Positions 14,109-18,537 of a stretch of 18,537 nt of DNA are shown piece by piece. The notes beneath the pieces are model-generated. The model did no database searches and was not told the origin of the DNA. It saw nothing but the letters and a program-made list of their open reading frames with translations. Position 1 is the first letter of the stretch; the number at the start of each line of letters is the position of its first letter. Origin of the DNA: HGM13006 sp964514175 (lineage in GTDB: Bacteria > Bacillota > Clostridia > Oscillospirales > Oscillospiraceae); assembly GCA_964514175.1 (NCBI GenBank), contig CAZEPQ010000022.1:1-18537 (forward strand), in the 5' to 3' direction. The position numbers and the translations under genes are program-made.

Positions 14109-15473
14109 TCAGGAAATGATACCGTAGCGATATTTGGCAGTGAGAATACGCTGGACACTGCTGTCAATGGAGGACTCCTGAATGGTGCCCTCTTCTACGG
14201 CTTTGACCACTGCGTTTACCACAGAGTCAATGTTGGAGATGCACAGGAGCATATCACAGCCGGCAGAAATTGCGGCTACAGCAGCTTCCGCATTGGTATA
14301 AGAATCGGTGATGGCGCTCATGTTCAGTGCGTCGGTGATGATGATACCGTCATAGCCCAACTGCTCCCGAAGAATACCGGTGACAATGGTGCCGGAGAGG
14401 CAGGCGGGGTTGTCCGGATCAATTTCGGTCATGGTCATATGACCGACCATAATCATGGGGGCGCCTGCGTCAATGGCGGCCTGGAAGGGCTTGAAATCGC
14501 ATTCAGTCAGCTCTTCAATGGTGCGGTCAGAGGCAGCATAGCCATTGTGCGTATCTTCGCCGGTGCTGCCGTGGCCGGGGAAGTGCTTGGGGGCGCAGAG
14601 CATACCGCCGTCGGTAAGACCGGATACAACTGCGGAAACCATTTCAGAGACGGTGTCTGTGTCGGAGCCAAAGCTGCGGTCGCTGACCACGGTGTTATCT
14701 TCGTTGGTAAGCACGTCTGCCACGGGAGAGAAGTTCACATTGAAGCCCAGAGCAGTGAGTTCTTCTGCCTGGGTGGCGCCGATGTCATAGACCACATCGG
14801 TGTCACTGTCTGTGCCATAGACCGCCATATCATCAAAGGCTGTGGTGCCAAGATTGTCAGCCACACGGGCAACGCTGCCGCCTTCTTCGTCCACGCCGAT
14901 AAACAAGCCGCGACCGGTGAGCTCATTGGAAAAAGACTGAATATTGGAGATCATTTCTGTGGTCTGATCCACTGTGACCAGATTGCTGGAAAAATAGATA
15001 ATGCCGCCCACAGGTCGCTTTTCCAGAGCTGATTTTGTGGCATTGCCGCTCTGGGTGACCTTGGTGTAGCCAGTGAGGGCTTCGGGGGTGACAAAGAGCA
15101 TCTGATAGATCTTTTCCTCCAGGGTCATTTCATCCAACATCACTTTTGCGCGGGTGGTATTGGTATCATTGGTGACTTCGGCGGGGGTATCAGCAGAGGT
15201 ATCCGCAGTGGATTCAACTGCTGGGCCGGGTATTTCCTCGGTGTTATAATCCTCCAGCATGGTAGGCTTTTCTGTGGTTTCAACAGTGCTATCGCCCGTA
15301 GTATCTGTGAGAATTAGTTGCGGAAGAGAATTATCCGCGGATGAATCATTGGCTTCTGCCTGCAAGGCAACCAGTGCGTCGTACTGGCCTGAAAAAATTG
15401 CGGTAGCACAACAGGCAATGACAGCGACGACAACAAGAATTAAAAGCAGAGAAATAAAAAAACGTTTGGCCAT
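14109..15473 (-). CDS. Surface-anchored GH3 beta-N-acetylhexosaminidase (NagZ-like)
   Basis: A 454-residue exported glycosidase predicted to release N-acetylglucosamine from muropeptides or other glycans outside the membrane. The N-terminus is a hydrophobic segment (5-20) ending VIAC, which fits a lipobox with C21 as the lipidated residue; an uncleaved membrane anchor is possible. A low-complexity Thr/Asp/Ser linker precedes the catalytic domain (about 120-454). That domain has KHFPGHG at 296-302, the NagZ-type Asp-His pair in EDTH (D307, H309), and the probable nucleophile D381 in ITDALNM. The ATG at 15473 is chosen because GGAGG lies 8 bases upstream; an upstream in-frame ATG lacks a site. 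It is convergent with the particle operon and divergent from the lectin-domain gene. Confidence 0.92.
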   Translation of the reverse strand: MAKRFFISLLLILVVVAVIACCATAIFSGQYDALVALQAEANDSSADNSLPQLILTDTTGDSTVETTEKPTMLEDYNTEEIPGPAVESTADTSADTPAEVTNDTNTTRAKVMLDEMTLEEKIYQMLFVTPEALTGYTKVTQSGNATKSALEKRPVGGIIYFSSNLVTVDQTTEMISNIQSFSNELTGRGLFIGVDEEGGSVARVADNLGTTAFDDMAVYGTDSDTDVVYDIGATQAEELTALGFNVNFSPVADVLTNEDNTVVSDRSFGSDTDTVSEMVSAVVSGLTDGGMLCAPKHFPGHGSTGEDTHNGYAASDRTIEELTECDFKPFQAAIDAGAPMIMVGHMTMTEIDPDNPACLSGTIVTGILREQLGYDGIIITDALNMSAITDSYTNAEAAVAAISAGCDMLLCISNIDSVVNAVVKAVEEGTIQESSIDSSVQRILTAKYRYGIIS

Positions 15474-15503
15474 AAAAGAACCTCCGGGAAAGTTTATGAT
15501 GAT

Positions 15504-15532
15504 AGTATACCGCAAATACTTTTATTTTTCTA
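15504..15532 (-). promoter_or_regulatory. Probable promoter of the GH3 gene
   Basis: On the minus strand TATACT (15504-15509) lies 17 bp from TAGAAA (15527-15532), a good -10 with a weak -35. The position, about 30 bp before the start codon, is right for the GH3 gene. No operator is recognised. Confidence 0.55.
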
Positions 15533-15652
15533 CCATCAATCGACGATTTTCGGAGGTTGTAAGGAGAATTTTTCGGGAGAGAATGATGGAAAAACTTATT
15601 TTCTTAATTTTTGACAAATTTCATGGATAACTCACACAAAGGGGAAAATCTA

Positions 15653-15661
15653 TGCTATAAT
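15653..15661 (+). promoter_or_regulatory. Extended -10 promoter for the zinc-ribbon/lectin protein gene
   Basis: TGCTATAAT is a perfect extended -10 element, about 60 bp before the ATG at 15721. No good -35 is correctly spaced; the TTGACA at 15611 is 39 bp away. Transcription would begin near 15668. Confidence 0.65.
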
Positions 15662-15720
15662 AGCAAGGAGCCGTTTTGCGGCCTAATATTGAAGTTGTTT
15701 TCACGAAAGGAATGAAATAT

Positions 15721-17286
15721 ATGTCTGATGCTGTATACAAGATTTGTCCCCAATGCGGACAGGCATTGGCTGTGGAATCCAAGTTCTGCACGGCCTGTGG
15801 TACTTCGTTTGTTGAAGAATCTGACGAATTTGTAGCCTATGAGCGCTATCAGCAGCCGGAAGTCCCGGTGGTGCCCGTGGAAGGGACGAATGATCAAGGT
15901 GAATTTACATATGAAGCTTCTGATTATTTCGGAGCGCAGCAGGCGGATGAAGCTGCTGCCGCGGGTGGTGCGTATGCATTCCAGCGGGGCAGAAGCAACG
16001 CGAATGAAGAGGCCTCCAATCCCGGTGTTCGCCAGAATCCTGTGAACCAGGGCAAGAAGGGCGGTCTCGTTGTTACAATTATTGCAGCGGTGCTTTTGGT
16101 GGCTGTCATTGCCGTGGGCGTTGTGATGGCGTTCCAGTTGGGGATCGTAGGCTCTGAGGAAGAGGAATCGCCCCTGACCATGGCACAGCAGCAGTATGAA
16201 CAGGCAAATTATCAGGAGGCCATTTCCCAACTGGAGGAAATCATCGCCAGTGGGGAGGCTACCGTAGAGACCTATGAACTTCTAGCGAAGACCTACGAAA
16301 CCATTGAACAGCCCGAAAACGCGGCAGATGCCTATTTGAGAGGTTTTCAGGAACTCAAGGACAGCACCCTGAAAAAGTCTGCCATTGAAGCGTATCTGAA
16401 GCTGGGCGATGAGGCCAAGGCCGAGAGCGATATGGTGGCCGCAAAGGAACATTATGACACGGTTCTGGAAAAGCTGGATCCCAGCAATTCCGCAGCCATT
16501 GCCGGACTTGCCAGCCTGAATCAGAATGAGGAAGAGGATGCGCAGCCTGAAGAAGAGGCAGCGCCCAGCCCCAGCGTGGGCACTATTGCACCGCCGGAAT
16601 CCTCTGAAGTGCCTGAGAAGACCGAGCCGGACGAACCGGTGGAGTCGGATGAGGCGGAAACTGTTTTGGTGCCCGGTGCTACTGTGGTGATGGAAGAGGA
16701 AGAGGCTGTGGTAACGCCCACGCCTACGCCTACACCCACACCAACTCCGACTACCAAGCCCAGCCCCAGTCCGTCTCCTTCACCTTCGGTGAAACCCAGT
16801 CCTTCTCCCTCTCCTTCTCCCTCTCCCAGTCCGTCCCCCTCCCCGTCTCCTTCTCCCTCTCCCAGTCCGTCCCCCACACCGACCCCGGAGACCTCCTTTA
16901 CATTGAACGGACATACCTACAAACTAATTGTAGGTGACTACACTTGGTGGGAAGCACAGGATGATGCGGCTGCCCGTGGCGGTCACGTGGTGACGATCAA
17001 TTCCGAGGAAGAGTTCAGCAAGTGTGCGGCACTGGGCGAGAGCAACAATCTGGTATTTATGTGGCTCGATGCGAACGTTGATTCTGTGGATCAGTGGGAC
17101 GTTGTATCCTGGCGGACTGGTGAGTCCATGGATTATACCTGCTGGTATCCCGGCGAACCCAGTGGCGGCGATGAATATCATTTGTCCATGTTCCTGGTAA
17201 ATGGCAACTGGTACTACAATGACGCAGCCAATGTGGTAAGCGAATATTCTGGCAAGAAGGGTTATATCCTGGAAATCGACGGTTAA
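15721..17286 (+). CDS. Membrane protein: zinc ribbon, TM helix, TPR-like region, Pro-rich stalk, C-type lectin domain
   Basis: A 521-residue multidomain protein. A zinc ribbon (CPQC 9-12, CTAC 23-26) starts a cytoplasmic segment of about 110 residues. One transmembrane helix (about 116-137) follows, then a helical TPR-like region (about 152-270), an acidic stretch, a Thr-Pro then Ser-Pro tract (about 333-387), and a C-type-lectin-like domain (about 391-521). The lectin-like domain has WWEAQDDAAARGGHVVTIN and CWYPGEPSGGDE, typical of the fold. By the inside-positive pattern the TPR, stalk and lectin parts would be outside, suggesting a surface ligand- or glycan-binding protein. ATG 15721 has AAAGGA 9 bases upstream; the frame is open to 15676 but without a site. 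The specific ligand and role are unknown. Confidence 0.85.
   Translation: MSDAVYKICPQCGQALAVESKFCTACGTSFVEESDEFVAYERYQQPEVPVVPVEGTNDQGEFTYEASDYFGAQQADEAAAAGGAYAFQRGRSNANEEASNPGVRQNPVNQGKKGGLVVTIIAAVLLVAVIAVGVVMAFQLGIVGSEEEESPLTMAQQQYEQANYQEAISQLEEIIASGEATVETYELLAKTYETIEQPENAADAYLRGFQELKDSTLKKSAIEAYLKLGDEAKAESDMVAAKEHYDTVLEKLDPSNSAAIAGLASLNQNEEEDAQPEEEAAPSPSVGTIAPPESSEVPEKTEPDEPVESDEAETVLVPGATVVMEEEEAVVTPTPTPTPTPTPTTKPSPSPSPSPSVKPSPSPSPSPSPSPSPSPSPSPSPSPSPTPTPETSFTLNGHTYKLIVGDYTWWEAQDDAAARGGHVVTINSEEEFSKCAALGESNNLVFMWLDANVDSVDQWDVVSWRTGESMDYTCWYPGEPSGGDEYHLSMFLVNGNWYYNDAANVVSEYSGKKGYILEIDG
16717..16883 (+). repeat. Thr-Pro/Ser-Pro coding tract with a 36-bp direct repeat
   Basis: The tract encodes a run of alternating Thr-Pro then Ser-Pro dipeptides. 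Within it a 26-bp sequence at 16813-16838 recurs exactly at 16849-16874, a 36-bp (12-codon) period. Such pyrimidine-rich repeats can change copy number in frame, altering stalk length. The very low complexity also makes the reverse strand look open as Gly/Glu codons, which is an artefact. Confidence 0.85.
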
Positions 17287-17297
17287 ATCGTAATAAT

Positions 17298-17342
17298 GCC
17301 CCGGAAAGGGATCGCTGTGATCCTTTTCCGGGGCTCTTTTTC
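17298..17342 (+). terminator. Intrinsic terminator of the lectin-domain gene
   Basis: A 16-bp stem (17298-17313 with 17319-17334, one G-T pair) with a GCTGT loop is followed by TCTTTTTC. It lies 12 bp after the stop codon. Confidence 0.93.
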
Positions 17343-17349
17343 TATAGGT

Positions 17350-17380
17350 GTGGCCGCAACACACGGAGTGCTGCGGCCAC
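17350..17380 (-). terminator. Second hairpin between convergent genes, likely 3' end of the solute-binding protein gene
   Basis: GTGGCCGCA (17350-17358) pairs with TGCGGCCAC (17372-17380); an inner CAC/GTG extends the stem around a short loop. No T tract follows on either strand, so it is a weak or non-canonical terminator or an RNA-stabilising element. It lies about 34 bp beyond the solute-binding protein stop codon. Confidence 0.6.
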
Positions 17381-17413
17381 GGGGGAAAGAAAGGAGGGGA
17401 TGTATTCTACAGA

Positions 17414-18537
17414 TTACTTATCCATGTAGCGATCATAGGCATCCTGCTTGATTTCCAGAGCGCGGGTCAGACCCATCTCACGGACAGCAGCCTCGTAAGC
17501 CTCGTATTCGGCTTCGATGTCCATGTCGCCGGTGATGAACTTGTCACGGCACTCCAGAGCATAGGATTCATAGTCGCCTGCCAGCTTGGAGATCTCGTAG
17601 CTCTCGTCGATGGTCAACTGAGCAACGTAGGGATATACATCACGGTTGTCACGGCTGTTTGCCCAAACCTCGAAGCAGCCTGCTTCATACTCGTTGAAGG
17701 AAACCAGCAGCTTGGAGTTGGAGGACCAGGAAGGAGTGGAGTTGCGGCCGGTGTAGAAGGAGATGGCGTCGCCTGCGGCCAAATCGGGGTTGTTGAGAAC
17801 CAGATCGGTGAACTGTGCGGTGCCGTCAACCACTTCGCAGCTAAGACCTTCTGCGCCGTAGTTTGCAAGCTGAATGCCCAGGTCGGTGAACCAGAAGTCG
17901 CAGTACTGAATGGCCAGTTCGGGATCCTCGCACTTGGTGGAGATGCTCATACGCTCTGCGCCGAAGTCGTACTCGGTGGTGTCAACGTGGGTCTTTTCGC
18001 CCTCGGTCTTTACGGGGTCGGGGAGGCCAACCAGATAGAAGTCGGGGTTGTCAGACATTGCGGAGTACATGCTCAGCATGGGAGCACCGTTGAAGAACAC
18101 GCCGCAGTTGCCGGAGGTGATTTCAGCCATGCCGGAGGGATCCATTGCGCCTGCAGCGGAAGCGAAGTCCTTGGAGATCAGGCCATCTTCGTACCACTGA
18201 TGCAGCATGGTCAGGTATTCCTTATAGCCTTCGCCGGTGATGCCGTCCTTGACAACGCCGTCCTGAACCATCCAATAGCTTTCCTTGGCATTGGTGGCCA
18301 GCATGCAGGCGATGCCGTAGCCGGCTGCCAAGAAGTTGTCGTTGCCGACAGCGGCGGAATCCAGGTAAATGGCGGTGGTGCAGCCATAGTTGCTCTTCAT
18401 GTTCAGCAGCAGATCATGCAGCTCGTCATAGGTATCGATGTCGGTGTTCTTAAGCCCCATCTCGTCCAGCCAGTCACCACGGGTGATCATGCCGAAGAAG
18501 GGGCCGATGAAGTCACTCATCAGCTCATAGAAGCCGG
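17414..18537 (-). CDS. Extracellular solute-binding protein (LipO/YtcQ-like family 1), N-terminus beyond window
   Basis: The C-terminal ~373 residues of a substrate-binding lipoprotein that would capture a carbohydrate outside the membrane and deliver it to an ABC importer. The frame stays open through the window edge (GFYEL precedes the first internal Met), so the signal peptide and N-lobe are missing here. Recognisable parts are TYDELHDLLLNMK, GYKEYLTMLHQWYEDGLISKDF, DPELAIQYCDFWFT, and the family's closing pattern DKFITGDMDIEAEYEAY then MGLTRALEIKQDAYDRYMDK. The gene is convergent with the lectin-domain gene. Permease genes normally near such proteins are not in this window. The substrate cannot be told from sequence alone. 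Confidence 0.9.
   Translation of the reverse strand, partial: GFYELMSDFIGPFFGMITRGDWLDEMGLKNTDIDTYDELHDLLLNMKSNYGCTTAIYLDSAAVGNDNFLAAGYGIACMLATNAKESYWMVQDGVVKDGITGEGYKEYLTMLHQWYEDGLISKDFASAAGAMDPSGMAEITSGNCGVFFNGAPMLSMYSAMSDNPDFYLVGLPDPVKTEGEKTHVDTTEYDFGAERMSISTKCEDPELAIQYCDFWFTDLGIQLANYGAEGLSCEVVDGTAQFTDLVLNNPDLAAGDAISFYTGRNSTPSWSSNSKLLVSFNEYEAGCFEVWANSRDNRDVYPYVAQLTIDESYEISKLAGDYESYALECRDKFITGDMDIEAEYEAYEAAVREMGLTRALEIKQDAYDRYMDK

Noticed and set aside
1300..14110. Attachment-site direct repeats or a tRNA target flanking the particle locus
   Set aside because: I compared the sequence around 1400-1550 with 14060-14110 and saw no shared stretch beyond short T or A runs, and no tRNA gene at either end.
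15611..15616. TTGACA as the -35 of the lectin-domain gene promoter
   Set aside because: It lies 39 bp from the TATAAT, far too distant; the extended TGC-TATAAT explains the promoter without it.
16521..16877. Minus-strand Gly/Glu-rich frame across the Ser-Pro tract
   Set aside because: It is produced by the reverse complement of the low-complexity repeat, not by a gene.
16891..17286. C-type-lectin domain as a diversity-generating retroelement target
   Set aside because: No reverse transcriptase, template repeat or initiation sequence was seen in the window, and the domain sits on a host-type membrane protein.
1..18537. CRISPR arrays, rRNA or tRNA genes, insertion sequences
   Set aside because: No regularly spaced repeats, cloverleaf-like sequences or transposase frames were recognised anywhere in the window.

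Overview
The window looks like chromosomal DNA of a Gram-positive anaerobe of the class Clostridia, probably a gut Oscillospirales/Ruminococcaceae-type organism. The evidence is strong AGGAGG-type ribosome binding sites, a PerR plus rubrerythrin oxidative-stress unit, a LipO/YtcQ-type sugar-binding protein, a zinc-ribbon/TPR membrane protein, and PBSX/XKD-style phage genes. The genus cannot be named from this sequence.

Left flank (1-1398, minus strand). A PerR-type Fur-family repressor gene is followed 45 bp later by a reverse rubrerythrin with two rubredoxin domains. A near-consensus promoter and a Fur/PerR-like operator lie upstream of perR. A related AT-rich motif lies in the gap before the rubrerythrin gene, and an intrinsic terminator closes the unit.

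Centre (1550-14066, plus strand). Nineteen tightly packed, mostly overlapping genes encode a contractile-tailed phage-like particle: small and large terminase, portal, prohead protease/scaffold, decoration-like protein, HK97-type capsid, three head-tail joining proteins, sheath, tube, tail chaperone, a short protein in the tape-measure position, LysM baseplate protein, gpD-like hub, spike, gp25/gpW, gpJ and gpI. There is no integrase, repressor, replication gene, holin, endolysin, tail fibre or recognisable tape-measure protein. The small terminase consists only of what is normally the C-terminal half of the family. The block is bounded by an intrinsic terminator in its leader and a hairpin at its end, with no visible attachment repeats. 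It resembles a stripped-down, possibly domesticated particle or gene-transfer-agent-like locus. A decayed prophage remains the main alternative, although every retained gene reads as intact.

Right flank (14109-18537). On the minus strand, converging with the particle block, is a membrane- or lipid-anchored GH3 beta-N-acetylhexosaminidase. Divergent from it is a 521-residue membrane protein: zinc ribbon, transmembrane helix, TPR-like segment, long Thr-Pro/Ser-Pro tract and C-type-lectin domain. It is closed by a strong terminator. The window ends inside a minus-strand gene for an extracellular solute-binding protein. These flanking genes look like ordinary host genes, so the particle block sits between host functions without obvious disruption.
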